64,000 nucleotides of DNA from Pandoraea pulmonicola (GTDB lineage Bacteria > Pseudomonadota > Gammaproteobacteria > Burkholderiales > Burkholderiaceae): assembly GCF_000815105.2 (NCBI RefSeq), contig NZ_CP010310.2:3038001-3102000 (forward strand). The letters run 5' to 3'. The notes under the pieces are model-generated. The model did no database searches. It worked only from the letters and a program-made list of their open reading frames with translations, and was not told where the DNA came from. This document shows positions 18,087 through 30,679 of this stretch, one piece after another; position 1 is the stretch's first letter; each line of letters begins with the position of its first letter. Position numbers and translations under genes: made by a program.

Positions 18087-19343
18087 ATGACGTCGACCGC
18101 CAAGCGTGCCGTCCCGCCCTCCTCGCGCCGCCGTCTGGGGGCGTGGATCACCGAAAACGAAGACGCGATCGCCGAATTCCGCGCCTCGCTCGTGCGCAAG
18201 GCGCGGCAGCGCGGCACCACACAGCCGTTGAGCCCCGCCGTCTCCCGGTTGCGGGCCTGTGTAATCGACGATCCCGTGCGCCGCATGGATCTGAGTCTCG
18301 CCATTGCGCAGGCGCAGGACGAGGGACATCGACTCGGGTTCGGAGACATCGACACCCTCATGACGACCATCGATTACGTGACGACGACCGCACCCGCCTT
18401 CGACAAGGCGAGCCTCATCGTCTGTCCGCTCAACGCATTGCTCGACTGGTTGATGTGCGTGCCGTCAGGCTACGCGTTCTTTTGCGACCCCGAGCTCAAC
18501 CGCTGCCTGCGCGACGTGCTCACGCAATGGTGTCACTTCCTGAGCGGGCCCGACTCGCGCACTTTCCTCAATCGGCGAGCCCCGGACGGATGGCTCAGCG
18601 ACGAGGCCGATGCCAGGCTGAACCTCGACGAGTTCGAGATGGATCGTGACTTGCCGTACGGCGGCTTCGATTCGTGGAACGCCTTCTTCACGCGCCGCTT
18701 CCGGCCCGGCATGCGTCCCGTCGCCTCGCCGGACGATCCGTGGATCATCGTCAACGCCTGCGAAAGTACGCCCTACAACGTGCAGCACCACGCGCACATG
18801 CGCGACACGTTCTGGATCAAGTCGCAGCCCTACTCCCTGCTCGACATGTTCGGCGCCTCGCACAAGGCGCTGGCCGCGCCGTTCGCCGGCGGTACGGTGT
18901 ATCAAGCTTATCTGAGCGCCTACGACTACCATCGATGGCACGCACCGGTCGACGGCACCGTCATCGCCGCCTACCGATTGCCCGGCACCTATTATTCCGA
19001 AGCGCCCTCCGAAGGCGAAGATCAGGCGGGCCTCAACGATTCGCAAGGGTATCTGACGGCCACGGCCACGCGGGCGATCGTGGTGATCAAGGCCGAAGAA
19101 CCGGCGCTGGGCACAGTCGGCTGTCTGTTCGTCGGCATGGGCGACGTGTCGTCATGCATACTGCGCGTCGACCGGGGGCAGCACCTCGGCAAGGGCGACG
19201 AACTGGGGTATTTCCAATACGGCGGATCGACCTACTGCCTGGTCTTCGAGGAAGGCGTGATCGCATCGCTGGCGCCGGACGAGCATTCGCTGCCCGGTGA
19301 CAAGCCGTTGAAGGTCAACGCGGCTCTCGCCCGCGCACGATAG
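18087..19343 (+). CDS. Pyruvoyl decarboxylase of the phosphatidylserine/tryptophan (PsiD-like) decarboxylase family
   Basis: 418 residues in two parts. The N-terminal 190 residues (WITENEDAIAEFRASLVRKA, NALLDWLMCVPSGYAFF) resemble the extra domain of the PsiD-type subgroup. The rest is a phosphatidylserine-decarboxylase-like domain. The self-cleavage serine is Ser381 in YGGSTYCLVFE, corresponding to the LGST motif. The catalytic His lies in YDYHRWHAPVDGTV. There are no membrane segments, unlike true Psd, which argues for a soluble enzyme that decarboxylates an amino acid or related amine precursor. It stands alone between a chemoreceptor and an entericidin gene. The start at 18087 has AAGGAG eleven bases upstream. 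Substrate unknown. Confidence 0.85.
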   Translation: MTSTAKRAVPPSSRRRLGAWITENEDAIAEFRASLVRKARQRGTTQPLSPAVSRLRACVIDDPVRRMDLSLAIAQAQDEGHRLGFGDIDTLMTTIDYVTTTAPAFDKASLIVCPLNALLDWLMCVPSGYAFFCDPELNRCLRDVLTQWCHFLSGPDSRTFLNRRAPDGWLSDEADARLNLDEFEMDRDLPYGGFDSWNAFFTRRFRPGMRPVASPDDPWIIVNACESTPYNVQHHAHMRDTFWIKSQPYSLLDMFGASHKALAAPFAGGTVYQAYLSAYDYHRWHAPVDGTVIAAYRLPGTYYSEAPSEGEDQAGLNDSQGYLTATATRAIVVIKAEEPALGTVGCLFVGMGDVSSCILRVDRGQHLGKGDELGYFQYGGSTYCLVFEEGVIASLAPDEHSLPGDKPLKVNAALARAR

Positions 19344-19483
19344 ACGGCAGTGGCGAATGGACTTCGGGACGTGGGAAGTTGCGGCGCGAGACTGCGCCCA
19401 TGCACGGCGCTCGCCAGGCATGGGCGTCGAGGATGGCAGTGGGCGGCAGACCGCGTGCGCCGCGGCCTGCGGGTACTCAGCGC

Positions 19484-19612
19484 TTACAGCGCCCGCTTGA
19501 CGGTGCGCGCCGCGCCCGAGATGTCCTGCCCCACTCCATCGACCGTATTGCAGGCTGCGAGGGAAAAGAGCGAACCGACCACCAACAACAACGCAACGAA
19601 ACGCGCCAACAT
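19484..19612 (-). CDS. Entericidin-like small lipoprotein
   Basis: A 42-residue peptide with a lipoprotein signal (hydrophobic 6-17, lipobox LAAC with the modified Cys at about 18) and a short mature part, NTVDGVGQDISGAARTVKRAL, which matches the entericidin A/B family of stationary-phase lipoproteins. I take the ATG at 19612, with GAAGAGG just upstream. The same frame is open further upstream to 19738, but that part has no signal-peptide logic. Entericidins form toxin/antidote-like pairs in enteric bacteria; only one copy is visible here. It is convergent with the decarboxylase gene. Confidence 0.87.
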   Translation of the reverse strand: MLARFVALLLVVGSLFSLAACNTVDGVGQDISGAARTVKRAL

Positions 19613-19802
19613 ATCGACCTCTTCGGTACAAAAAAGCACTGAATCAAACGTTTCCGGTGATGGAACCCCCTTCCCGGAAATCGACTTTTGCCAGCCGCGC
19701 GGTCTTCCCCGTGCCACGCTGCCGAAACAGCCCGCCATTGTGCGACAAATTCTGCCTGATCGGCGATGAATTTGATGCCCGACGAATCGTGTCGCGCCCC
19801 GC

Positions 19803-22114
<2,312 letters not shown>

Positions 22115-22189
22115 GAAACGCGCCGCGTGCGGTGCACCGTCGGCGCCGTACGCGGGACGCGCGGACCGCGACCCGAGCACGCCCCGAGG

Positions 22190-23107
22190 TCAGTCGTTGC
22201 GTTGCGGACGCTGGACGTCGCGGAAGATGTACTTCAGCGCGTCGGGCAGCGTGCTCGACCAGACCGGCCATTCGTGCTTGCCGTCGACAATGCGCAACTC
22301 GGCGGGTTGCTTGTTGGCGCGCAGCATCTCATAGAAACGCGTGGCTTCCGCCTCGATGTTGAAGTCGTCATCGTCGCCAGAGTTGATGTACATCGGTACC
22401 TTGACGCCTTTCTTCAGGAATGCATCGAAGAACGCCGGATAGTTGTTCTCCTGCCAGACGCGTGCGCTGTAAGCGCCGTCGGTGTTCGGTTCGGCGAAGA
22501 CCTTCACGAAACGGGCCGACGAGTCCTTCGGCGGTTCCGGGTTGTAGATCGCCGGACTGAGCAATGCCGCCGCCTTGAACTTCTCCGGATACTTGAGCAC
22601 GTAGCGCAGCGCGCCATAGCCGCCCATCGACAGGCCACCGATCAGGCGCCCATCGCGGGTCTTGATCGCACGATAGGTCTTCTCGACGTGCGGAATCAGT
22701 TCACCGAAGAACGCACTCTCCATGCGCTCCTTCAGATCGACATACCAGTTGGTGTTCGCATCGGGCATGATGACGATCGCCGGCGGGATCTCGCCGCGGG
22801 AGATCAGTGTGTCCATCGTCGACTGCATATGGCCCTTGACCACCCAGTCGTTGCGCGCGCCGTCGTTGCCGTGCAGCAGATACAGCACCGGATACGTGGT
22901 CTTGCCGGCAGCATCGTAGCCGGTCGGCAGGTACACGTTGTACGTGAGCGGGCGCGACAGATCCTTGCTGTACACCTCGCTCGAACGTACTTCGCTGGCG
23001 TGCGCCAACTGGCTGCTCAACGCCAGGGCCGCCATCGCTCCCGCGACGAGATGACGCCCCAGCCCTGCCCGACCACGCCCTGCACATTGACGAAGAATCG
23101 CGAACAC
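22190..23107 (-). CDS. Secreted serine esterase (putative esterase family, D-type)
   Basis: 305 residues of alpha/beta-hydrolase fold related to esterase D and feruloyl-esterase-like proteins. The nucleophile lies in RLIGGLSMGGYGALRYVL (Gly-x-Ser-x-Gly). The oxyanion segment is YLLHGNDG. The catalytic His is in DGKHEWPVWS near the C-terminus. A signal peptide (VAGAMAALALSSQLAHA) implies export. I use the GTG at 23107 because AGGAGGG precedes it by a few bases and it gives a clean leader; the longer frame to 23179 is less likely. The natural ester substrate is not known. Confidence 0.88.
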   Translation of the reverse strand: MFAILRQCAGRGRAGLGRHLVAGAMAALALSSQLAHASEVRSSEVYSKDLSRPLTYNVYLPTGYDAAGKTTYPVLYLLHGNDGARNDWVVKGHMQSTMDTLISRGEIPPAIVIMPDANTNWYVDLKERMESAFFGELIPHVEKTYRAIKTRDGRLIGGLSMGGYGALRYVLKYPEKFKAAALLSPAIYNPEPPKDSSARFVKVFAEPNTDGAYSARVWQENNYPAFFDAFLKKGVKVPMYINSGDDDDFNIEAEATRFYEMLRANKQPAELRIVDGKHEWPVWSSTLPDALKYIFRDVQRPQRND

Positions 23108-23423
23108 ATACCCTCCTGATGAAAATCGTTGTCTCGTTGTCCATGAAGCCCTTACGCCCTGAAGCCTTGTCCGACACAAGCGAGCGAAGCGCCGGGATAA
23201 CGGGCGTCCGAGAGATTAACATCTGAAGTGACTGCCGCCCAGCGGGACCTGCCGAAGTGCGCCGCACCGCCCATGCACGGGCGCGGGACCCCTGTCGATT
23301 CCGGGAGCTGCGCACGGCGCTCTCCCCCGCTTCGCGTTACCATGACGGCCATATGCCGCCATCGGTCGCCGCGCGAAGGCTCGCGACGATGGCCCGTAGC
23401 ATCGCGTATTTCCACAGAAAGCC
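23108..23423. other. 316-bp intergenic region between divergent genes
   Basis: No gene is supported here. It separates the esterase from the small hypothetical gene at 23424. The only notable sequence is an imperfect palindrome centred on CATATG at 23342-23362 (GACGGCCATATGCCGCC) upstream of the right-hand gene. I cannot assign a regulator. Confidence 0.4.
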
Positions 23424-23831
23424 ATGAGCGCCCGCCCCTATCTCGATCACGCCGAATTCCTGTCGTTGGCGCAAGCCGCCGACGCCATCGCAACCGCCTG
23501 CACCTGCACCCGAACGCCGCTCGACGGCTGGGCCAGCCTGCCGAACTCCCTGCCCGACGCGCAATTGGAAATCGTCGGCACGCTGGCTGCGGCGGACGAT
23601 GCGCAAGAGCCGACATTCACCGAATATCACCCGGACGGCACGAGCTACTGGGGCGTCGACGCGCCCATCGCCCCGAATTACTTTCCGTATAACCGGGCCA
23701 ACGTCTGCCGCTGCGTCGAGTGTGGGCGCCTTTATCTGCGCTACCAGGAAGGCGGCGGCTACTTCGTGGATCAACGCGTGCGCCATGTCAGCGCCGCGCT
23801 GATCGTCGACGCGCCGGTGCCCACGAACTGA
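23424..23831 (+). CDS. Hypothetical protein with Cys-rich CxCxxCG segment
   Basis: A 135-residue protein that I do not recognise. It is acidic overall and has no signal peptide or membrane segment. A compact cysteine cluster, VCRCVECGRLYLRYQEGGGY, in the C-terminal third could bind a metal such as zinc. An earlier TACTCTRTP also contains two Cys. The composition and third-position GC are those of a real gene. The ATG at 23424 lacks a strong ribosome-binding site. Neighbours (divergent esterase, sulfonate-type binding protein) do not suggest a role. Confidence 0.7.
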   Translation: MSARPYLDHAEFLSLAQAADAIATACTCTRTPLDGWASLPNSLPDAQLEIVGTLAAADDAQEPTFTEYHPDGTSYWGVDAPIAPNYFPYNRANVCRCVECGRLYLRYQEGGGYFVDQRVRHVSAALIVDAPVPTN

Positions 23832-24004
23832 TCGCGTCGCCCCGGCCCTCCCGGGCCTTGCCGTCATCGATTTGCGAATATCGAAAGCACGAACGCTTCG
23901 TTGCCCGCCGGACGCGGGTACGGATAATGGGATCGAAGAGGATCGCGTTGCGCGCCCTCGTTCGTCGACATTCACAGGCTGCTTTCTCGATACGGGCAAG
24001 ACTC

Positions 24005-24985
24005 ATGACGCATTCAGGCCATCCGACCCGCCGCCAATTCCTGTCCCTGCTGGGGGCATGCGCGGCGGCCGGCACCGGGGCATTTTCGCTGTCCGCGCGG
24101 GCGGCGTTCGATCCAGGCAAATTCCGCATCGGCTATCAGAAGGCCGCAAGCACGCTGGTGCTCGCCAAGGCGAGCGGCAGTCTCGAAGCTCGGCTTCGCC
24201 CGCTGGGCGTGGAAGTGACCTGGGCCGAATTCGCCGCCGGTCCGCAGTTGCTCGAAGGACTGAACGTCGGCGCGATCGACTTCGGCTACGTCGGCGAAGC
24301 GCCGCCGGTGTTCGCGCAGGCGGCAGGCGCGGACTTCGTCTACAGCGCCTACGAAGTGCCGACGCCGCTGGCCGAAGGCGTCGTCGTCGCGAACCAGTCG
24401 CCCATCAAGACCGTCGCCGATCTGAAGCGCAGCAAGGTCGCGTTCAACAAGGGCTCGGACGTCCACTGGTTTCTCGTCGCCCTGCTGCGCAAGCACGGTC
24501 TGGACTTCGGCGACATCGAACCGGTTTATCTAGCGCCCGCCGACGCCCGCGCGGCGCTCGAGCGCGGGGCGGTCGACGCCTGGGCGATCTGGGATCCGTT
24601 CCTCAGCGCGGTGCTCGATCAAAGTCCCGTGCGCCTGCTCGCCAACGCGCAAGGGGCCGCGGACCATCATCAGTTTTTTCTGAGCCAGCGGACCTACGCG
24701 CAAAAGCGTGCCGACGTCATCAAGACCACGCTCGAAGTGCTCAGCCAGACCGGGCAGCAGATTCGCGACGACTACGCGGGCGCGGCGGCCAGGCTCGCCC
24801 CGATTCAGGGGCTCGATGCGAAGATCATCGAGAAAGGCCTGCGTCACTACGCCCACGTGTACAAGCCGGTATCCGAGCCAGTACTGCAGGCACAGCAACG
24901 CATCGCCGATGTGTTCCTGCAGCTCAAGCTCATTCCGCGACCGATTCGCGTCGCCGACGCGACATTGCAGACGCGCGTCGGCTGA
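24005..24985 (+). CDS. ssuA: Aliphatic-sulfonate-type ABC substrate-binding protein (SsuA-like)
   Basis: 326 residues. The N-terminal signal (TRRQFLSLLGACAAAGTGAF) contains a twin-Arg start, and the mature domain is typical of SsuA/TauA-type binding proteins: FRIGYQKAASTLVLAKASGSLE, then WAEFAAGPQLLEGLNVGAIDFGYVGEAPPVFAQAAG. Such proteins capture alkanesulfonates in the periplasm for an SsuBC transporter. No permease, ATPase or SsuD/E gene is adjacent, so it is an orphan, or its partners lie elsewhere. The start ATG is at 24005; upstream in-frame sequence is noncoding. Its stop codon abuts that of the convergent LysR gene. The symbol is assigned by family resemblance. Confidence 0.85.
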   Translation: MTHSGHPTRRQFLSLLGACAAAGTGAFSLSARAAFDPGKFRIGYQKAASTLVLAKASGSLEARLRPLGVEVTWAEFAAGPQLLEGLNVGAIDFGYVGEAPPVFAQAAGADFVYSAYEVPTPLAEGVVVANQSPIKTVADLKRSKVAFNKGSDVHWFLVALLRKHGLDFGDIEPVYLAPADARAALERGAVDAWAIWDPFLSAVLDQSPVRLLANAQGAADHHQFFLSQRTYAQKRADVIKTTLEVLSQTGQQIRDDYAGAAARLAPIQGLDAKIIEKGLRHYAHVYKPVSEPVLQAQQRIADVFLQLKLIPRPIRVADATLQTRVG

Positions 24986-25939
24986 TCATGGGCCTGCATG
25001 TTGTGTGCGTCGTGCGGTAGCGGACGCGCCCAACGCGTCATCGAGGAATGCCATCAACGCCTGCAAGCGCGCCGTACGCCCACGGCGCGTGGGTACGAGC
25101 AAGGTCACGGGAGCGCTGTCGAACGCCCAGTCCGCGAGCACCCGTACCAGACGCCCCGCCGCCACCGCTTCACGGGTGTCCCATTCCGAGCGCAGCACGA
25201 TGCCCAGCCCCTGCTCGGCCCACGTCCGCGCGACGCTGCCGTCGTTACTCGTATAGGCGGGCACGACGCGCACGCTGTCGCGCGAAGACGCACGGCGTGA
25301 CGCCGCTGCGGCGGATGACGCCCGTCGGCGAAATCGCCACAGCGACGCGTCCTCGTCGTTCTCCCGAATGCAGATACACCGATGCTGCAACAGCTCGCGC
25401 GGTTCCGCCGGCATGCCGTGGCGTTGCAGATACGCCGGGCTGGCGCACAGCCAGCGCTCGTTCGGCGCCAACGGCCGTGCAATCCACGACGAATCCCTGA
25501 CATTGCCGACATGGACGACGGCGTCGGCGTCGTGCTTGTCCGGCCAAGGCGTCTCGCGCAGATCGAGTTGCAGATGCAGCTCCGGATGCATCTGCGCGAA
25601 ACGTGCCAGCGCCGGCGCGACGTAGTGTCGCCCGTAGCCGAACGGAGCGGCAACGCGCAGCGCGCCGGTCAGGCGCTTGCCGTCGCGACGGAACGATTCC
25701 GGAAGTGCGTCGAGTTGCGCGAGCAGCGCCGAGCCTTCGCGAGCGAACCGCTCGCCTTCGGCCGTCAGGCTCAGCTGTCGCGACGTGCGCGTCGCCAGGG
25801 CCACACCCAGCGCGGCCTCCAGTTTGCGCAGGCGCGCCGACAACGCCGGCGGCGTCACGTTGAGCATGCGCGCCGCCGCACTGAGCGACGCACATTGCGC
25901 CAGCGCTTCGACCAGGCGCAAGTCCTCGATCTGGATCAT
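24986..25939 (-). CDS. LysR-family transcriptional regulator
   Basis: 317 residues. The N-terminal helix-turn-helix is clear (IEDLRLVEALAQCASLSAAARMLNVTPPALSARLRKLEAALG), followed by a LysR effector domain. The last residues are a basic, Ala-rich tail. It is divergent from the HAD/D-threonine-aldolase-like pair across 128 bp, so those genes are its most likely targets. The gap contains GGTTAA and TTAACC half-sites about 19 bp apart. It ends immediately against ssuA. Confidence 0.92.
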   Translation of the reverse strand: MIQIEDLRLVEALAQCASLSAAARMLNVTPPALSARLRKLEAALGVALATRTSRQLSLTAEGERFAREGSALLAQLDALPESFRRDGKRLTGALRVAAPFGYGRHYVAPALARFAQMHPELHLQLDLRETPWPDKHDADAVVHVGNVRDSSWIARPLAPNERWLCASPAYLQRHGMPAEPRELLQHRCICIRENDEDASLWRFRRRASSAAAASRRASSRDSVRVVPAYTSNDGSVARTWAEQGLGIVLRSEWDTREAVAAGRLVRVLADWAFDSAPVTLLVPTRRGRTARLQALMAFLDDALGASATARRTQHAGP

Positions 25940-26067
25940 TCACTTCAGGTTAATGATGGATGTTGCGAGATTTAACCATAAGAAGCGGTTTCCGCTCTAC
26001 ATTGAGCGCTATCGGGAGGAGACACCACCGTCCTCCAACTTCCCCAAATCCATTCTCCGAGGCCGCC

Positions 26068-26733
26068 ATGTCCGACGCATCCGTTCCACACCCAACTCCC
26101 TGGCCGCGCGCCGTCCTGTTCGATCTGCTTACGGCATTGCTCGACTCGTGGACCGTCTGGAATCGCGCCGCCGGCAGCGAGACCGCCGGGCGTACGTGGC
26201 GCGCCGAGTACCTGCGCAGAACCTACGGATGCGGCGCGTATGTGAGCTACGAACAGCTTGTGCGCGAAGCCGCCGAGCATGTGGGCCTGCCGTCGTCGGC
26301 GCCCCAGGCACTCGAAGCCGAATGGCTCACGCTGCCCATCTGGGACGGCGCACGCGAACTGCTCACAGCCCTGCGTCCGCACTGCGGGCTCGCTGTCGTC
26401 ACGAACTGTTCGAAGACGCTGGGACATCAGGCGGCGTCGCTGCTCGGCATCGACTGGGACGTCGTGGTGACGTCTGAGGAAGCCGGGTTCTACAAGCCCG
26501 ATCCCCGCCCCTATCGCCTGGCGCTCGACAGGCTGGGCGTCCCGGCCAGCGAGGCCGCGTTCGTCGCCGGCTCCGGCTACGACCTGTTCGGCACCTCGGC
26601 CGTCGGCCTGCGCACGTTCTGGCACAACCGTGTCAGCCTGTCCCGGCCGGATGGTGCGCCTGCCGCCGAGCGTGAAGCCGCCACACTCGAGCCCGCGCTC
26701 GCGTGGCTTCGGCAATTCCATGCTGCGGCCTGA
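26068..26733 (+). CDS. HAD-superfamily hydrolase (haloacid-dehalogenase-like)
   Basis: 221 residues of HAD fold. Motif I is VLFDLLTALLDS with nucleophile Asp19. The usual second Asp of DxD is replaced by Leu, as in dehalogenase-type members rather than phosphatases. Motif II is VVTNCSKT, motif III the Lys of YKPDPRPY, motif IV AGSGYDLFGTSAVG. The start is the ATG at 26068; the frame open from 25960 includes the promoter region. It lies 11 bp upstream of the D-threonine-aldolase-like gene, so the two are co-transcribed. Substrate unknown. Confidence 0.88.
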   Translation: MSDASVPHPTPWPRAVLFDLLTALLDSWTVWNRAAGSETAGRTWRAEYLRRTYGCGAYVSYEQLVREAAEHVGLPSSAPQALEAEWLTLPIWDGARELLTALRPHCGLAVVTNCSKTLGHQAASLLGIDWDVVVTSEEAGFYKPDPRPYRLALDRLGVPASEAAFVAGSGYDLFGTSAVGLRTFWHNRVSLSRPDGAPAAEREAATLEPALAWLRQFHAAA

Positions 26734-26744
26734 GGACTCTCGCC

Positions 26745-27911
26745 ATGACTTCGATTTCCACGGCCTTGTCCGCCTCGCTTCAAACGCTTCAAACGCTTGA
26801 TACGCCCACCGCCGTGATCGACGTGCCGCGCATGCGGCACAACATCCGCCGCATGCAGGATCGGATGAATGCGCTGGGCGTACGCTTGCGTCCCCACGTC
26901 AAAACCAGCAAGTGCGTTGAGGTCGCACGAGCGCAGGCGGCTGCCGGTGCAGTGGGCATTACCGTCTCGACGCTGAAGGAAGCGAGCCGCTTCTTCGACG
27001 ACGGCGTGACCGACATCCTGTACGCGGTGGGAATGGTGGCGAGCAAGCTGCCCGCGGCGCTGGCCCTACGCCGGCGCGGGTGCGATCTGAAGATCGTCAC
27101 GGACAGCGTGGCGTCGGCCCAGGCGATCGTCGCCTTCGGGGCCGAGTACGGCGAGACCTTCGATGTGTGGATCGAGATCGACACCGACGGTCACCGTTCC
27201 GGCATTCGCCCCGAGGACGACGCGCTGCTCGAGGTCGCTCGCACGCTGCACGAAGGCGGCGCCACACTCGGCGGCGTGATGACGCACGCAGGCTCCAGCT
27301 ACGACTTCGACACTCCCGAAGCGCTCGCGGCCATCGCCGAACAGGAACGCGCCGGGTGCGTGCTGGCGGCTGCGCGACTGCGCGACGCCGGCCTGCCGTG
27401 CCCCGTGGTGAGCGTCGGATCGACGCCCACCGCGCTCGCGGCCACGCATCTCGACGGCGTGACGGAAGTCCGTGCGGGCGTCTACGTGTTCTTCGATCTG
27501 GTCATGCACAACATTGGCGTGTGCACGACCGATGAGCTCGCGCTGAGCGTGCTCACCACCGTCATCGGTCATCAGCCTGACAAAGGCTGGGCCATCGTCG
27601 ACGCGGGATGGATGGCGATGAGCCGCGATCGCGGCACGCAGAAGCAGAAGCACGACTTCGGCTATGGGCAGGTCTGCCGCATCGACGGCAGCGTCGTGCC
27701 GGGCTATGTATTGAGCGGCGCCAACCAGGAACACGGCATTCTGTCGCGCGAAGGCGAACCAGATCGCGACATCGTCACGCGTTTTCCCATCGGCACCCTG
27801 CTGCGCATTCTGCCCAACCACGCTTGCGCGACCGGCGCTCAATTCCCCGAGTACCATGCCGTCGAACCGACAGGCGACATCGCCGTGTGGTCGCGTTTGC
27901 ACGGCTGGTAA
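26745..27911 (+). CDS. D-threonine aldolase/D-serine dehydratase-like PLP enzyme
   Basis: 388 residues with an alanine-racemase-type barrel. The PLP lysine is Lys53 in LRPHVKTSKC. A C-terminal metal site is suggested by LPNHACATGAQFPEYH, like the His/Cys pair of D-threonine aldolases and D-serine dehydratases. Such enzymes cleave D-beta-hydroxy-amino acids to glycine plus an aldehyde, or deaminate D-serine. It is co-transcribed with the HAD gene and probably under the divergent LysR gene. The start at 26745 follows GAGG by about ten bases. Substrate specificity is not resolved. Confidence 0.9.
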   Translation: MTSISTALSASLQTLQTLDTPTAVIDVPRMRHNIRRMQDRMNALGVRLRPHVKTSKCVEVARAQAAAGAVGITVSTLKEASRFFDDGVTDILYAVGMVASKLPAALALRRRGCDLKIVTDSVASAQAIVAFGAEYGETFDVWIEIDTDGHRSGIRPEDDALLEVARTLHEGGATLGGVMTHAGSSYDFDTPEALAAIAEQERAGCVLAAARLRDAGLPCPVVSVGSTPTALAATHLDGVTEVRAGVYVFFDLVMHNIGVCTTDELALSVLTTVIGHQPDKGWAIVDAGWMAMSRDRGTQKQKHDFGYGQVCRIDGSVVPGYVLSGANQEHGILSREGEPDRDIVTRFPIGTLLRILPNHACATGAQFPEYHAVEPTGDIAVWSRLHGW

Positions 27912-27930
27912 AGGGCGCGGCACTGGAAAT

Positions 27931-27965
27931 CGGCGGCGCGAACCGCCTCCGCGCGCTGCTTTTTT
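27931..27965 (+). terminator. Terminator candidate after the aldolase gene
   Basis: A GC-rich stem (GCGCG at 27936-27940 with CGCGC at 27950-27954, alternatively GGCGG/CCGCC) is followed within six bases by a run of T residues (27960-27965). It fits a rho-independent terminator of the HAD-aldolase operon before hutC. Confidence 0.5.
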
Positions 27966-28039
27966 CCCCTGTCCAGCGGACGATTGGCTTATCCTTCAGG
28001 CTTTCCACCCGCTCGCCAGAGTCCGGAGAGGCCAACAAG

Positions 28040-28795
28040 GTGCCACGTCAAACTGCTCAGCCGACTGTCGAAACGCTCAATGAACAAGGGCCCGCGCCCC
28101 GCTATCTGCAGCTCAAGCAGTTCATCTGCCACCAGATCGACAGCGGGGCGTGGCCGCCGCATCATCGCGTGCCTTCGGAGAACGAACTCGTCGAGCTTTC
28201 CGGCGTGAGCCGCATGACGGTCAACCGCGCACTGCGCGAACTCACCGCCGAAGGACGGCTCGTGCGCATGCAGGGCGTCGGCACGTTCGTGGCCGAACCG
28301 AAATCGCACTCGCCGCTGCTCGCCGTCAATAACATCGCCGACGAAATCTCCGAGCACGGTCATCGCCATCGCGCGGAAGTGAAGCTGCTGCGCGAAGAAC
28401 TCGCCGGTCCGGAACGCGCGCTCGCGATGGGACTCCAGGAACGCGAGCCGCTGTTCCATTCCGTCATCGTCCACTACCAGGACAACGTGCCCGTCCAGAT
28501 CGAAGACCGCTACGTCAACCCGGGACTGGCGCCGCGCTACCTCGAGCAGGACTTCACCAAGCTCACGCCGAACGCCTATCTGCAGCGCATCTCGCCGCTC
28601 ACGTCGGGCGAACACGTCGTGGAAGCCGTGACCGCCACGCCCGAGGAAGCGCAGATGCTGCACATCGCACGCACCGAGCCGTGCCTGCTGATCCGCCGCC
28701 GCACGTGGTCGGGCAAGCGCATCGTCTCCGTCGCCCGCCTCCTGCACCCGGGCTCGCGCCATCGCCTCGAAGGCCGTTTCGGCGACAGCCTGTAG
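28040..28795 (+). CDS. hutC: Histidine-utilisation repressor HutC (GntR family)
   Basis: 251 residues. A GntR winged helix spans about 15-85 ([47 protein letters not shown]), followed by a UTRA ligand domain (about 95-245) that in HutC senses urocanate. The start is a GTG at 28040; ATG triplets nearby are out of frame. It is the first gene of the hut cluster and lies just upstream of a palindrome resembling the HutC operator. Repression of hutU onward, relieved by urocanate, is inferred from the family. Confidence 0.93.
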   Translation: MPRQTAQPTVETLNEQGPAPRYLQLKQFICHQIDSGAWPPHHRVPSENELVELSGVSRMTVNRALRELTAEGRLVRMQGVGTFVAEPKSHSPLLAVNNIADEISEHGHRHRAEVKLLREELAGPERALAMGLQEREPLFHSVIVHYQDNVPVQIEDRYVNPGLAPRYLEQDFTKLTPNAYLQRISPLTSGEHVVEAVTATPEEAQMLHIARTEPCLLIRRRTWSGKRIVSVARLLHPGSRHRLEGRFGDSL

Positions 28796-28849
28796 CCCGG
28801 GCCGCCACGCCGCCCTCCCCGTCCCCCCGTCCTCCCCCGGTTTTCCAGA

Positions 28850-28871
28850 TTCGTGAAAACCCTAGTTCACG
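28850..28871. repeat. Inverted repeat upstream of hutU
   Basis: TCGTGAA and TTCACGA are perfect 7-bp arms around an 8-nt spacer, just after hutC. It may be a weak stem-loop at the end of hutC or part of the control region. No U-tract is present. Confidence 0.4.
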
Positions 28872-28876
28872 ATTAC

Positions 28877-28888
28877 TTGTATATACAA
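28877..28888. promoter_or_regulatory. HutC operator candidate
   Basis: TTGTATATACAA is a perfect palindrome within CTTGTATATACAAT, 33 bp upstream of the hutU ATG. It agrees with the TGTATATACA-type sites known for HutC repressors. A second half-like TGTACAAG follows at 28892-28899. Confidence 0.75.
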
Positions 28889-28920
28889 TACTGTACAAGC
28901 AATTCCGGCACGCATTTGCC

Positions 28921-30627
<1,707 letters not shown>

Positions 30628-30679
30628 CAGCGTCACCCTGCGAAACACCCCGAACATGTCGAATCAAGGAAATCCGTCC

